NCBI RefSeq assembly: GCF_019391655.1
Contig: NZ_JAHXPQ010000002.1
Coordinates: 434,001-498,000, forward strand
Direction of reading: 5' to 3'
Source: Mucilaginibacter rivuli
GTDB lineage: Bacteria; Bacteroidota; Bacteroidia; Sphingobacteriales; Sphingobacteriaceae
Length of the DNA stretch: 64,000 bases
Below, piece after piece: positions 35,551 through 45,498 of the stretch. Within the stretch, counting starts at the first letter, position 1. Each line of letters begins with the position of its first letter. Under the pieces are notes generated by a model, which worked only from the letters and a program-made list of their open reading frames with translations, did not search any database and was not told where the DNA came from. Made by a program: the position numbers and the translations under genes.

Positions 35551-38118
35551 ATGAGCACGAATAAATATTTAGTATTAGCTTTTTCATTGATAAGCGTAGC
35601 CGCTTTTGGACAAAACAGAAACTATGACCCTAACCTGAAACTTTGGTACAACAAACCTGCCGTTGCCTGGCAGGAAGCCTTACCCTTAGGCAATGGTACA
35701 ACCGGTGCCATGGTTTTTGGCGGCGTTGTTAAAGAGCGATTCCAGTTAAACGACCATACCTTATGGTCGGGTTACCCGGTTGATGGTAACAATCCTAAAG
35801 GGCCTGAGTATTTGCCGCAGGTAAGGCAGGCTATATTTGACGGTGATTACACAAAAGGTGCCGCACTATGGAAAAAAGGCTTACAGGGTACCTATTCGGC
35901 AAGGTATTTACCTTTAGGCGATCTGTATCTGGATTTTAAATTAAAAGATACAATAGCGGCAGGCTATTATCGGGATCTTGATCTGAATAATGCTATCACA
36001 ACAGTAAAATATAAAGCAGATGGGGTTAATTATACCCGCGAAAGTTTTATAAGTAACCCCGGCCATGTAATGGTAGTGAAAATAAGCGCTGACCGCCCAA
36101 ACGCTATTAGCTTTAATGCTACACTTTCCAGTAAACTGCGGTTCAAAGTAACTACCGGGGGTAATAACGGGCTGGTGCTTAAAGGTAAAGCGCCAAAGTA
36201 TGTAGCTAACCGCGAGTATGAGCCGCAACAGATAGTGTATGACGAGCCTGATGGCGAAGGCATGAATTTCCAGATCGACCTGAACATTGACAATGTTGGA
36301 GGTGCGGTAACTGCCGATAAAAACAGCCTGCAGGTAACCGGTGCCAGCCAGGTAACCTTATATTTAACTGAAGCGACAAGCTTTAATGGTTTTAACAGGT
36401 CGCCCGGCCTGCAGGGTAAAAATCCATCAATTGAAGCAGATGCCAATTTAAAAAACGCGATAAATTTAGGGTATGATAAACTTAAGCTTGGCCATGTAAC
36501 CGATTATCAAAAACTATTTAAACGGGTTACTTTTAATTTAGGTGCAGATGCCGCGATGTTAAAACAGCCAACTGATGAGCGCTTGCGGAATTTTGGTATC
36601 AGTAATCCCGATAAGCAATTACAGGTATTATATTACCAGTACGGGCGGTATTTACTTATTGCAAGCTCAAGGCCTGGTACGCCCCCCGCAAACTTGCAGG
36701 GCATTTGGAACGATGCTGTACAACCACCATGGGGCAGCAATTATACCACAAACATTAACACTCAAATGAACTACTGGCTGGCAGAAAATACCAACTTACC
36801 CGAGTGCCACCAGCCGCTGTTTGATTTTATAAAACAGCTATCAGTTAATGGTGCAAAAACTGCCAAAGTAAACTATAATATAAATGAGGGTTGGGTGGAG
36901 CATCATAATTCGGACATATGGGCCAAAACCTCTACCGTAGGTAATTATGATGCTGACCCTAAAGCCAGTACCCGCTATTCGGCTTGGCCCATGGGCGGGG
37001 CTTGGCTTAGCACACATTTATTTGAGCATTACTTGTTTACCGGCGATAAAGCATTTTTGCGCCAAACCGGTTATCCCTTAATGAAGGGGGCTGCCCAATT
37101 TATGCTCAAATGGATGATAAAAGATCCTAAAACGGGCTATCTTATTACCAATCCCGGAGTATCGCCTGAAAACTCTGTTAAAATAAACGGTAAAGAATAT
37201 GAAATAAGCATGGCCAGCACGATGGATGTGTCTATCATTCGCGAGCTGTTTAATAACTGTATTTCATCGGCACAGGTTTTAGGGATTGATAAAGGTTTTG
37301 CAGCTAAACTGCAAGATGCCGAGAGTAATCTGTATCCTTTACACATTGGCCAATACGGGCAGTTGCAGGAATGGTTCCAGGATTGGGACGACCCGAAGGA
37401 TACGCACAGGCATATCTCACATCTATTCGGTTTGTATCCCGGTAAGTTTATCAGTGTTAACCAAACGCCTGATCTTGCGGCGGCGGCCAAGCAATCCATG
37501 CTGTTTCGGGGTGATGTAAGTACCGGCTGGTCCATGGCATGGAAGGTAAACTGGTGGGCACGCCTGCACGATGGTAACCATGCTTATAAAATATTAGCAT
37601 CGGCATTTACTTTTATCGATCCCTCAAAAGATAAGGCACAAATGAGTGGGGGAGGTACTTATCCTAATTTGTTTGATGCGCACCCGCCATTCCAGATAGA
37701 CGGCAACTTTGGGGGCTCGGCCGGGATGACCGAGATGCTGTTACAAAGCCATGCAGGTTCTTTAGAATTATTACCTGCTTTACCCGATGCCTGGCCCTCG
37801 GGCAACATCAGCGGTATAAAAGCCCGTGGTAATTTTACAGTAGCCATTAACTGGCATAACAGCAAACTAACAAAAGCAATCATAAGCTCAAATAACGGTG
37901 GTATTTGTCGTGTTGGCAGTATTGTGCCAATTAAAGTTTTAGAAGTAACTTCGAAACCTGCAAAGGGCTCTGCTAATAATAATTTAGCGAAGGCCGAACC
38001 TAAACCGATTTATATAAAAAAGGACGGAGTACAGTTAACGGACCTTTCTGTAAGCAAACAATACACTATTGAGTTTGCAACAATACGCGGAAAGAGTTAC
38101 ACTATAATGCCCCTGTAA
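35551..38118 (+). CDS. GH95 alpha-L-fucosidase/galactosidase
   Basis: The 855-residue product has a signal peptide (about 1-20) and all three GH95 parts: N-terminal beta-sandwich (WQEALPLGNGTTGAMVFGG), (alpha/alpha) barrel and C-terminal sandwich. Active-site strips are NINTQMNYW (the asparagine pair), GVSPENS (glutamate) and QIDGNFGG (aspartate). Characterised members release alpha-1,2-linked L-fucose or L-galactose, both present on plant cell-wall polymers. It starts a string of five exo-enzymes. Fucose is the likely target given the two GH29 genes nearby. Confidence 0.93.
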   Translation: MSTNKYLVLAFSLISVAAFGQNRNYDPNLKLWYNKPAVAWQEALPLGNGTTGAMVFGGVVKERFQLNDHTLWSGYPVDGNNPKGPEYLPQVRQAIFDGDYTKGAALWKKGLQGTYSARYLPLGDLYLDFKLKDTIAAGYYRDLDLNNAITTVKYKADGVNYTRESFISNPGHVMVVKISADRPNAISFNATLSSKLRFKVTTGGNNGLVLKGKAPKYVANREYEPQQIVYDEPDGEGMNFQIDLNIDNVGGAVTADKNSLQVTGASQVTLYLTEATSFNGFNRSPGLQGKNPSIEADANLKNAINLGYDKLKLGHVTDYQKLFKRVTFNLGADAAMLKQPTDERLRNFGISNPDKQLQVLYYQYGRYLLIASSRPGTPPANLQGIWNDAVQPPWGSNYTTNINTQMNYWLAENTNLPECHQPLFDFIKQLSVNGAKTAKVNYNINEGWVEHHNSDIWAKTSTVGNYDADPKASTRYSAWPMGGAWLSTHLFEHYLFTGDKAFLRQTGYPLMKGAAQFMLKWMIKDPKTGYLITNPGVSPENSVKINGKEYEISMASTMDVSIIRELFNNCISSAQVLGIDKGFAAKLQDAESNLYPLHIGQYGQLQEWFQDWDDPKDTHRHISHLFGLYPGKFISVNQTPDLAAAAKQSMLFRGDVSTGWSMAWKVNWWARLHDGNHAYKILASAFTFIDPSKDKAQMSGGGTYPNLFDAHPPFQIDGNFGGSAGMTEMLLQSHAGSLELLPALPDAWPSGNISGIKARGNFTVAINWHNSKLTKAIISSNNGGICRVGSIVPIKVLEVTSKPAKGSANNNLAKAEPKPIYIKKDGVQLTDLSVSKQYTIEFATIRGKSYTIMPL

Positions 38119-38127
38119 CCACTATTT

Positions 38128-40290
38128 ATGAACCCTATGAAAGTGTTTTTTAAAGTTTGTTTTTTTGTTTCGTTACTCAGCTCATCAGCAATAACATATG
38201 CGCAGCAACTCAACTGGACCCTGGTTGAACCCGGTATTTGGAAAGCTGTAGCCGGCAAACCCGACGCTTTCGACTTGTTAAAAACTGCAGGTGCTGTGCC
38301 ATACCATGCTGGTCTGCTTGAGATGGGCGATGTTGTTTTTCCGGTTGCAAAGGCAGATATCAGCGCGGCTATTGTTGACGGAAAAACTTACCTGCGTTTC
38401 CCTTTAGAAAAAAATGAACAGCTTTATGGCTTTGGCCTTAATTTTCAAACGGTGCATCAGCGTGGTAAAATATTAACCCTGCATGTAGATAATTATGCCG
38501 GTAAAGATGACGGGCATACCCATTGTCCCACGCCGTTTTACGTATCATCAAAAGGGTATGGGGTTTTTATTAACTCGGCCCGCTACATAAAAGTGTATGC
38601 CGGTACCTCCGTTCGTGTTGATAGTAAAGCAGCTCCGTTAATACAGGACCGTAATCTGGATAAAAACTGGACCTCGCACCCATATTCCGATGCGGTAGAT
38701 ATGCTTATACCTGCCGATGGTGCCGAGATATATATTTTTGGTGGCCCCACTACTATGGATGCTGTGCGCCGCTATAACCTGCTAAACGGGGGCGGGTGTT
38801 TGCCACCGCGTTGGGGCCTGGGCTTTACGCAGCGCATGCAACGCTTAACCGATGCCAACGGTGTTGCCGAAGAAGCAAAAGCGTTTGAAGATAAAGGCTA
38901 TCCGCTCGACTTTATCGGTTTAGAACCCGGCTGGCAAAGCAAATCGTATCCCTGCACCTTTGAGTGGGATAAAACCCGCTTTCCCGACCCGAAAGGACTG
39001 GTGCAAAATATGTTGCATAAAGGTATTCGTATTAACTTATGGACAAATCCCTATGTATCTCCACAGGCACCTGTTTATCCTTTAATAAAATCGTATACAA
39101 GCTCTCACACAGTTTGGAACGGCGCTGTTGTAGATCTCAGTTTACCGGCAGCACGTAAAATATTTTTTGGCGAGTTAGAGAAAAACAAGGTCGATATTGG
39201 TATAAGCGGCTATAAAATGGATGAGGTAGACGGAGGCGATACTTATCTGTGGCCCGATGTTGCGATCTTCCCTTCCGGCCATAGTGCTGAACAATTAAGG
39301 CAAACTTATGGTTTAATGATGCAGCGCTATATTACGGAGCTTTATCACAACCGTAACCAGCGTACCTATGGTTTGGTACGGGCATCAAACGGTGGTGGCT
39401 CGGCTTTGCCTTATGTTATTTATAACGATTACTATAACCACCAGGATTTTATAACCGCATTAATAAACAGTGGCTTTTCCGGCGTTTTATGGACACCCGA
39501 GGTGCGTGCATCAAAAACCGCCGAGGAGTGGGTCCGAAGATTTCAATCAAACATATTTTCGCCCATGGCGATGATAAATGCCTGGTCAAGCGGCACCAAA
39601 CCATGGACGTTTCCCGAAGTAGCTGATCAGGTAAAGCAGCTCGCCAACCTGCGTATGCAAATGATGCCTTACTGGTACAGCGAGTTTGCCAAATATCATT
39701 ATCAAGGCATCCCCCCATTTAGAGCCATGAATTTAGAACCCGGTTTTCAGGGTGTTGAAGTGGCTAAAGAGCCCGGCAAAAAAAAGGTGGATCTGGAAGA
39801 GAATCCGTATGAGGATATAACCGCAAAAGAAGTTAAAGATCAATACATGGCAGGCGAAAATATTTTGGTAGCGCCCATGTTCACCGGGCAAACAACCCGG
39901 ACGGTTATACTGCCTAAGGGAAAATGGTACGACTTTTATACCGGCAAACTGGCAGGCGATGGGCAGGTAATTACCGTTACTCCCGGATTGGATAAGATTC
40001 CTGTTTATGTAAAAGATGGTGGTATTATACCCATGATGCCTGCCATGCTGCATGCGCCTAAAGCGGGCGATAAGGTAGCTATTGAAGTACGTTATTACGG
40101 CGAAAAATCCGGCACTTATCGTTTATACGATGATGACGGCGAAACCTTTAATTACGAAAAAGGCCAGTACAGCTTTCGCGATATCAAAGTGCAACGATTA
40201 AACGGCAGTATTAAAGGCAGCATAAGCGATGCTGTAGCCGGTAAACCAAATACCATTGGTAAGGTAACCTTTAAAATGATGACGGAATAA
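38128..40290 (+). CDS. GH31 alpha-glycosidase
   Basis: The 720-residue product has a signal peptide (about 1-25), an N-terminal beta-sandwich, the GH31 barrel with nucleophile D365 in GYKMDEVDGG, and distal sandwich domains. Conserved HTHCPTPFYVSSKGYGVF and the NEQLYGFGLNFQ strip are typical. GH31 includes alpha-xylosidase, alpha-glucosidase and alpha-galactosidase; the subgroup cannot be set by eye. It follows GH95 by nine bases. In this context alpha-xylosidase or alpha-galactosidase would suit. Confidence 0.9.
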   Translation: MNPMKVFFKVCFFVSLLSSSAITYAQQLNWTLVEPGIWKAVAGKPDAFDLLKTAGAVPYHAGLLEMGDVVFPVAKADISAAIVDGKTYLRFPLEKNEQLYGFGLNFQTVHQRGKILTLHVDNYAGKDDGHTHCPTPFYVSSKGYGVFINSARYIKVYAGTSVRVDSKAAPLIQDRNLDKNWTSHPYSDAVDMLIPADGAEIYIFGGPTTMDAVRRYNLLNGGGCLPPRWGLGFTQRMQRLTDANGVAEEAKAFEDKGYPLDFIGLEPGWQSKSYPCTFEWDKTRFPDPKGLVQNMLHKGIRINLWTNPYVSPQAPVYPLIKSYTSSHTVWNGAVVDLSLPAARKIFFGELEKNKVDIGISGYKMDEVDGGDTYLWPDVAIFPSGHSAEQLRQTYGLMMQRYITELYHNRNQRTYGLVRASNGGGSALPYVIYNDYYNHQDFITALINSGFSGVLWTPEVRASKTAEEWVRRFQSNIFSPMAMINAWSSGTKPWTFPEVADQVKQLANLRMQMMPYWYSEFAKYHYQGIPPFRAMNLEPGFQGVEVAKEPGKKKVDLEENPYEDITAKEVKDQYMAGENILVAPMFTGQTTRTVILPKGKWYDFYTGKLAGDGQVITVTPGLDKIPVYVKDGGIIPMMPAMLHAPKAGDKVAIEVRYYGEKSGTYRLYDDDGETFNYEKGQYSFRDIKVQRLNGSIKGSISDAVAGKPNTIGKVTFKMMTE

Positions 40291-40365
40291 TACGAAGATA
40301 GAAGGATACTTGATGGTCAGGAATTACCCAAAAAACAGCCGCTCATTGGATAGATCGATTTTTGT

Positions 40366-42252
40366 ATGATGAAAAGAAATATAATAGTAAGTTTTTTCAT
40401 CCTTGCGGGGATATTAGGTACTAAACCGGTTTTTGCACAGGATAAAGGCGACGAAGATAAAACAATGGCCAACCAGGTAAAAAACCGAGATAAAATTGCG
40501 ATTGATGATGCGGTAAATGGCTGGTGGAAAGCAAGTATGAAGACGCATGAGGCCCGCATAGCCTGGTGGCGCGATGCCCGCTTCGGCATGTTTATCCACT
40601 GGGGTATTTATTCGTTACCGGGTGGCGAATGGAAAGGCAAAAAAGTAGAGGGTTACGCCGAACACCTGATGCGTAAAGAAAAGATACCTCGCGCCGAATA
40701 CCTGGAGCTTGCCCACCGGTTTAATCCGGTAATGTTTGATGCGGATACTTGGGTAAAAACCGCTAAAAAGGCAGGCATGCGTTACCTCATCATCACCGCC
40801 AAGCATCATGATGGGTTTGCCATGTACAATTCGCAGGTAACTGATTATAACATCGTAAAACAAACCGCCTGGAAACACGATCCAATGGCCGATCTTTCGG
40901 CCGCTTGTAAAAAATACGGGCTAAAGTTCGGGTTCTATTACTCACATGCATTTGACTGGGAGCACCCCGATGCACCGGGGAATGATTGGGATTACAAAAA
41001 TCCGGGCGGCGACCTGAACCTGTTTGGTGGCCGCGATTGGTACGATCTGCATCCCGAGCTTTTACCCAAAGCCGTAAAATATGTTAATGAGAAAGCAATA
41101 CCGCAGATAAGAGAATTACTCACCATGTACCACCCCGATATTTTATGGTTTGATACGCCGCAGAAATTGCCTTTATCCGAGAACATCAGGATACTGAAGG
41201 CCATTAGGGAAACTGACCCCAATGTAGTGGTAAACGGCAGGCTGGCCCGTGGTGCCAACAACCTCAACTTAGGCGATTATAAAAATACAGCCGACCGCCC
41301 CGCGGAGTTTTTCCCGGTAGAGGGTGATTGGGAGGCCATCCCAACTACCAACGAATCATACGGGTACTCTAAGTATGATAAAAGCCATAAGCCGGTTAGT
41401 TTTTTTATACAGCTGCTGGCAAAGTCGGCTTCGCGCGGAGGTAATTTATTGATGAACATTGGCCCTATGGGCAATGGTGAGTTTGCCCCCGAAGATGAGG
41501 GCATTTTGAAAGGTATAAGTGGCTGGATGGATAAGAATGCGTCAAGCATCTATCAAACAAATAAAACCCCGCTGCCCATTCAAAATTGGGGTGTATCTAC
41601 CCGCAAAGGTAACCTGCTGTACCTGCATGTATTTAACTGGCCGCAAAACGGAAACCTGGTAGTTGCCGGCTTAAAAAGCAATATTACCAAAGCTTATTTT
41701 TTGGCCGACGCAACTAAAAAAGCTTTATCGGTTAAACGGATCGATCCGTTGGACGTTAACATTGCCATACCATCACAATCAACTGATGCGGCAGATGCCG
41801 TTATTGTATTAGAAACTAATGGTGACATAGCTACCGATGCTACCCGTTTGTTAGCAAGCACCATTACAAACCGCCTGCTTGCTTTTGATGCAGCGTTAAC
41901 AGGCAAAGGTTTTGGCTTTGGCGATGGTAAAACAAATAAATATTACGTAGATGGCTGGAGCAAGAAAGACCAGTTGATGAAATGGGGTTTCCGCTTAATG
42001 GAGCCGGCCAGGTATCGTATAGTGTTAAAATATGTAGCTGATAACGTTGATGCCGGAACTTTTGAATTAAAAACAGACAATACGGTAAAGAGCGGCGAAG
42101 CTATGCCCACGGCAAAAGAAGAAGTAAAAACCATTGATCTGGGCGAGATAACACTACAGCCGGGCACACATACCATGCAGCTATTGCCAATAGAGATCAC
42201 CAGGGCAAACCTGATGAAAGTTCTGGAAGTACAACTGATACCCGTAAATTGA
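40366..42252 (+). CDS. GH29 alpha-L-fucosidase (larger paralogue)
   Basis: The 628-residue product has a signal peptide (about 1-20) and a GH29 barrel: ARFGMFIHWGIYS near 70, ITAKHHDGFAMY with the substrate-binding histidines, and nucleophile D263 in ILWFDTPQ. It has an extra N-terminal stretch and a C-terminal beta domain, about 150 residues more than the next gene. It removes terminal alpha-L-fucose by a retaining mechanism. It is one of two adjacent, clearly diverged GH29 genes, suggesting different linkages or a related sugar. Confidence 0.92.
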   Translation: MMKRNIIVSFFILAGILGTKPVFAQDKGDEDKTMANQVKNRDKIAIDDAVNGWWKASMKTHEARIAWWRDARFGMFIHWGIYSLPGGEWKGKKVEGYAEHLMRKEKIPRAEYLELAHRFNPVMFDADTWVKTAKKAGMRYLIITAKHHDGFAMYNSQVTDYNIVKQTAWKHDPMADLSAACKKYGLKFGFYYSHAFDWEHPDAPGNDWDYKNPGGDLNLFGGRDWYDLHPELLPKAVKYVNEKAIPQIRELLTMYHPDILWFDTPQKLPLSENIRILKAIRETDPNVVVNGRLARGANNLNLGDYKNTADRPAEFFPVEGDWEAIPTTNESYGYSKYDKSHKPVSFFIQLLAKSASRGGNLLMNIGPMGNGEFAPEDEGILKGISGWMDKNASSIYQTNKTPLPIQNWGVSTRKGNLLYLHVFNWPQNGNLVVAGLKSNITKAYFLADATKKALSVKRIDPLDVNIAIPSQSTDAADAVIVLETNGDIATDATRLLASTITNRLLAFDAALTGKGFGFGDGKTNKYYVDGWSKKDQLMKWGFRLMEPARYRIVLKYVADNVDAGTFELKTDNTVKSGEAMPTAKEEVKTIDLGEITLQPGTHTMQLLPIEITRANLMKVLEVQLIPVN

Positions 42253-42343
42253 TTCAATGCTAATAATGCTTAATCAAAAGTAAATACCTGATAAAAAACA
42301 GCTGTTTATAATGGCGTTATTGCACTATCAATTACAAAACTAA

Positions 42344-43771
42344 ATGAGAAAGATAACATCAGTTTTTATTGCTGTTCTATTATTTGCAGGTGCGGCATCG
42401 GCACAAAAAAAGCTTACCCGCGATGAGCGGATGAAATGGTGGCGCGAAGCCCGCTTTGGTATGTTTATTCACTGGGGGGATTATGCGCAGTGGGCAGGCA
42501 TGTACAAAGGGCACCAGGTGGGGCATGGCGGCGAGTGGATAATGAACCGCGGCAAAATACCCGTAGCCGAATACCAGGCAGCGGCTAAAACATTCAACCC
42601 TGTTAAGTACGATCCGGACGCATGGGTGCGCATGGCTAAAGATGCAGGTATGAAGTATATTGTTATCACCGCCAAACACCATGATGGCTTTGCCATGTTT
42701 AAATCAAATGCCAGTAAATGGAACATTGCCGATGCTACTCCTTACGGCAAGGATGTATTAAAACCATTGGCTGTAGCATGTAAAAAATATGGGATCAAAT
42801 TAGGGTTTTACTATTCGCACGCACAGGATTGGAACAATCCCGGTGGCGCAGTAGCGCGTAAAGTTGCAAGCGAGGGATGGGCAAATCCCGATTCGGCTAA
42901 AATTGATGCTTATACAAAAGAACATTCAGGCCATTGGGATCCGTATCAAACCACGGCAACTATGGGCGAATACATTGACCGTGTTGCCGTACCGCAGGTT
43001 AAAGAGTTATTAACCAACTATGGCGATGTTGCAGTATTATGGTGGGACACACCAACCGGCATGACCGATGAATATGCTGAAAAATTGAACGCTGTTTTAG
43101 CCTTGCAGCCAAATATCATTACAAATGATCGTTTAAAACGGCCCAATTATCCCGGTGACACCAAAACACCAGAGCAAAAAATACCAGGCCTGAGCGAGTT
43201 GGATGGTAAAGATTGGGAAACCTGTATGACCATGAATGGCACCTGGGGCTATAAAAGTTATGATAACAAATGGAAAACTCCGGAAACACTGATTCACAAT
43301 TTGGTTGATATCGCATCAAAAGGAGGGAATTATTTATTAAATGTTGGTCCGGATGCTCTGGGCCAGTTCCCGCAAGGAAGCATTGACGATTTGAAAGCTA
43401 TTGGCGTGTGGATGAAGGTAAACAGCGAAGCTATATATGCTACTACGGCCAGCCCGCTGCCTGCGTTGGCATGGGGCCGCTGCACAAAAAGGGTTGCCGA
43501 TGGTAAAACAACCCTCTACCTTTCGGTATTTAACTGGCCTGCTGATGGCAAATTAGTAGTGCCTGGATTGAAAAATAAAGTACTAACTTCAAGTTTATTA
43601 GTAAACGGTACAATGTTGAAAACTGAAGAAGGCAAGGACGGCCTGGTGGTTAACCTCCCGGCAAATGCTCCTGATGCTGTTGCTTCGGTTATTAAATTAG
43701 AAGTTAAAGGCGAAGTGGCAAATGCCAATACCACCGCCGAGGGAAAAATGAAATCAGGATCAATAGACTAA
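42344..43771 (+). CDS. GH29 alpha-L-fucosidase (shorter paralogue)
   Basis: The 475-residue product has a signal peptide (about 1-20) and the GH29 barrel with ARFGMFIHWGDYAQW, ITAKHHDGFAMF and nucleophile D235 in VLWWDTPTG. It shares the strips of the GH29 gene before it but differs in the loop after the first strip and lacks that paralogue's extra length. Probable role is release of terminal fucose from imported oligosaccharides in the periplasm. It is separated from the next gene by seven bases. Confidence 0.92.
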   Translation: MRKITSVFIAVLLFAGAASAQKKLTRDERMKWWREARFGMFIHWGDYAQWAGMYKGHQVGHGGEWIMNRGKIPVAEYQAAAKTFNPVKYDPDAWVRMAKDAGMKYIVITAKHHDGFAMFKSNASKWNIADATPYGKDVLKPLAVACKKYGIKLGFYYSHAQDWNNPGGAVARKVASEGWANPDSAKIDAYTKEHSGHWDPYQTTATMGEYIDRVAVPQVKELLTNYGDVAVLWWDTPTGMTDEYAEKLNAVLALQPNIITNDRLKRPNYPGDTKTPEQKIPGLSELDGKDWETCMTMNGTWGYKSYDNKWKTPETLIHNLVDIASKGGNYLLNVGPDALGQFPQGSIDDLKAIGVWMKVNSEAIYATTASPLPALAWGRCTKRVADGKTTLYLSVFNWPADGKLVVPGLKNKVLTSSLLVNGTMLKTEEGKDGLVVNLPANAPDAVASVIKLEVKGEVANANTTAEGKMKSGSID

Positions 43772-43778
43772 CATAACC

Positions 43779-45338
43779 ATGAATTTTAAAACCTTTAATT
43801 TAATTCCGTGTGTTTTATTACTGAGTGTACTTACACTAAAAGCACAAGATGTTGCTACACCTGCACCAATTGATAATACATCGTTTATTTTAACCCCCAA
43901 AGCAGGCCCCCAGCCGCATATTAATGGCGCTAAAGTATTTGGTGTGCGTCCGGGGCGCCCAATAGTATATACAGTTGTGGCAACAGGTATAAAACCTGTA
44001 AAGTTTTCGGCGGATAACTTGCCAAAAGGCGTTAAGCTGGATGAAAACACCGGGATTTTATCCGGTTCTATCAGCAAAGCGGGTACATACACTATTGTTA
44101 TGCACGCTAAAAACCAGGCTGGCACCGATAAGCGAAATTTTAAATTGGTGGTTGGCGAAGAGGTTTCCCTGACACCACCTATGGGCTGGAACAGTTGGAA
44201 TATTTATGCTACCAAAGTAACCCAAGACTTGTTATTGGCCAATGCGAGGGCAATGGTTAGTTCGGGTTTAAAAGATCACGGCTGGAGCTATATGAACATT
44301 GATGATGTTTGGCAGGGCGATCGTGGCGGCCCTCTGCATGCCATACAGCCTAACACAGTAACATTTCCAGATATTAAAAAAGCCAGTGATGAGATACATG
44401 CTATGGGTTTGAAGATAGGTATTTATTCAACGCCATGGGTCGAATCATACGGGCACCACGTAGGTGGATCAGCAAACAACCCCGAAGGTACGTTTGAAGC
44501 AGTTAAAGAAAACGTTCCCCGCAATAAAAAAATGATGCCCTATGCTATCGGTAAGTACGATTTTACCGACCAGGATGTAAAACAATGGCTGGCCTGGAAC
44601 ATAGATTATTTAAAATATGATTGGAGCCCCAATGAATTGCCCGAAACCAAAAAGATGTTTGATGCATTGCATAACAGTGGCAGGGACATTATTCTAAGTC
44701 TGTCAAACAGTACGCCGTTCGCATCTATTGCCGAATTGTCTGCCGTTTCTAATGCATGGCGCACAGGCGGCGATATCAGGGACAATTGGAAGAGTTTAAA
44801 ACCCCGGCTTTTTTCGCAGGATAAATGGGAGCCCTATGCAAAACCGGGCCATTGGAACGACCCGGATATGATGGTGGTAGGCGTAGTTGGCTGGGGTAAA
44901 AATTATCATCCAAGTTTATTAACTGCCGATGAGCAATATACCCACGTTAGCGCATGGTGCTTAATGTCGGTGCCGTTGTTGCTGGGTAATGATTTGACCA
45001 AGCTTGATGAGTTTACCATTAGTCTGCTAAGCAATGATGAGGTTTTAGCCCTTAACCAGGATCCGCTGGGTAAACAGGCAACAGTAATATCAAGGCAAGG
45101 CGAAGCCGGTGTGATGGCCAAAGGGCTCGAAGATGGTTCGATAGCAGTGGGTTTGTTTAATCCCGGCGATACCGGTAAACAAGAGGTGGTACTAAACTGG
45201 GCCGATCTGAAAATACAAGGTAAATATATAGTGCGCGATCTGTGGCGCCAAAAAGACCTGGGCACTTTTGAGGGTAATTTTAAAGCCGATGTTAACCAGC
45301 ATGGCGTAGTATTAATAAGTCTGCGCAAAGCAAAATAA
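43779..45338 (+). CDS. GH27 alpha-galactosidase with N-terminal putative-Ig domain
   Basis: The 519-residue product has a signal peptide (about 1-22), an Ig-like putative-Ig (He_PIG) domain near 55-125 (LPKGVKLDENTGILSGS), and a GH27 barrel starting at LTPPMGWNSWN. Nucleophile is D281 in DYLKYDWSP and the acid/base candidate D332 in WRTGGDI. A C-terminal beta domain closes it. It removes terminal alpha-galactose (or alpha-N-acetylgalactosamine or beta-L-arabinopyranose in some members). It is the last enzyme of the row and is followed by a terminator. Confidence 0.93.
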   Translation: MNFKTFNLIPCVLLLSVLTLKAQDVATPAPIDNTSFILTPKAGPQPHINGAKVFGVRPGRPIVYTVVATGIKPVKFSADNLPKGVKLDENTGILSGSISKAGTYTIVMHAKNQAGTDKRNFKLVVGEEVSLTPPMGWNSWNIYATKVTQDLLLANARAMVSSGLKDHGWSYMNIDDVWQGDRGGPLHAIQPNTVTFPDIKKASDEIHAMGLKIGIYSTPWVESYGHHVGGSANNPEGTFEAVKENVPRNKKMMPYAIGKYDFTDQDVKQWLAWNIDYLKYDWSPNELPETKKMFDALHNSGRDIILSLSNSTPFASIAELSAVSNAWRTGGDIRDNWKSLKPRLFSQDKWEPYAKPGHWNDPDMMVVGVVGWGKNYHPSLLTADEQYTHVSAWCLMSVPLLLGNDLTKLDEFTISLLSNDEVLALNQDPLGKQATVISRQGEAGVMAKGLEDGSIAVGLFNPGDTGKQEVVLNWADLKIQGKYIVRDLWRQKDLGTFEGNFKADVNQHGVVLISLRKAK

Positions 45339-45360
45339 AGCAATAGCATTTAACATAGTA

Positions 45361-45389
45361 GCACTGCGGTTATTCGCGGTGCTTTTTTA
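45361..45389 (+). terminator. Hairpin terminator after the GH27 gene
   Basis: GCACTGCG and CGCGGTGC pair around GTTATT (one G-T pair) and run into six T bases, 22 bases after the GH27 stop. It ends the enzyme operon ahead of the regulator gene. Confidence 0.85.
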
Positions 45390-45498
45390 TTTATGCTAAC
45401 TGATAAAAGCGGGCTGTTAATAGTTACGTTATTTTATTAAATTGAAGTAATTTAGTATCGGGCAATTGCCGCTAAATAAACCAAGACGCTGAATTTTT

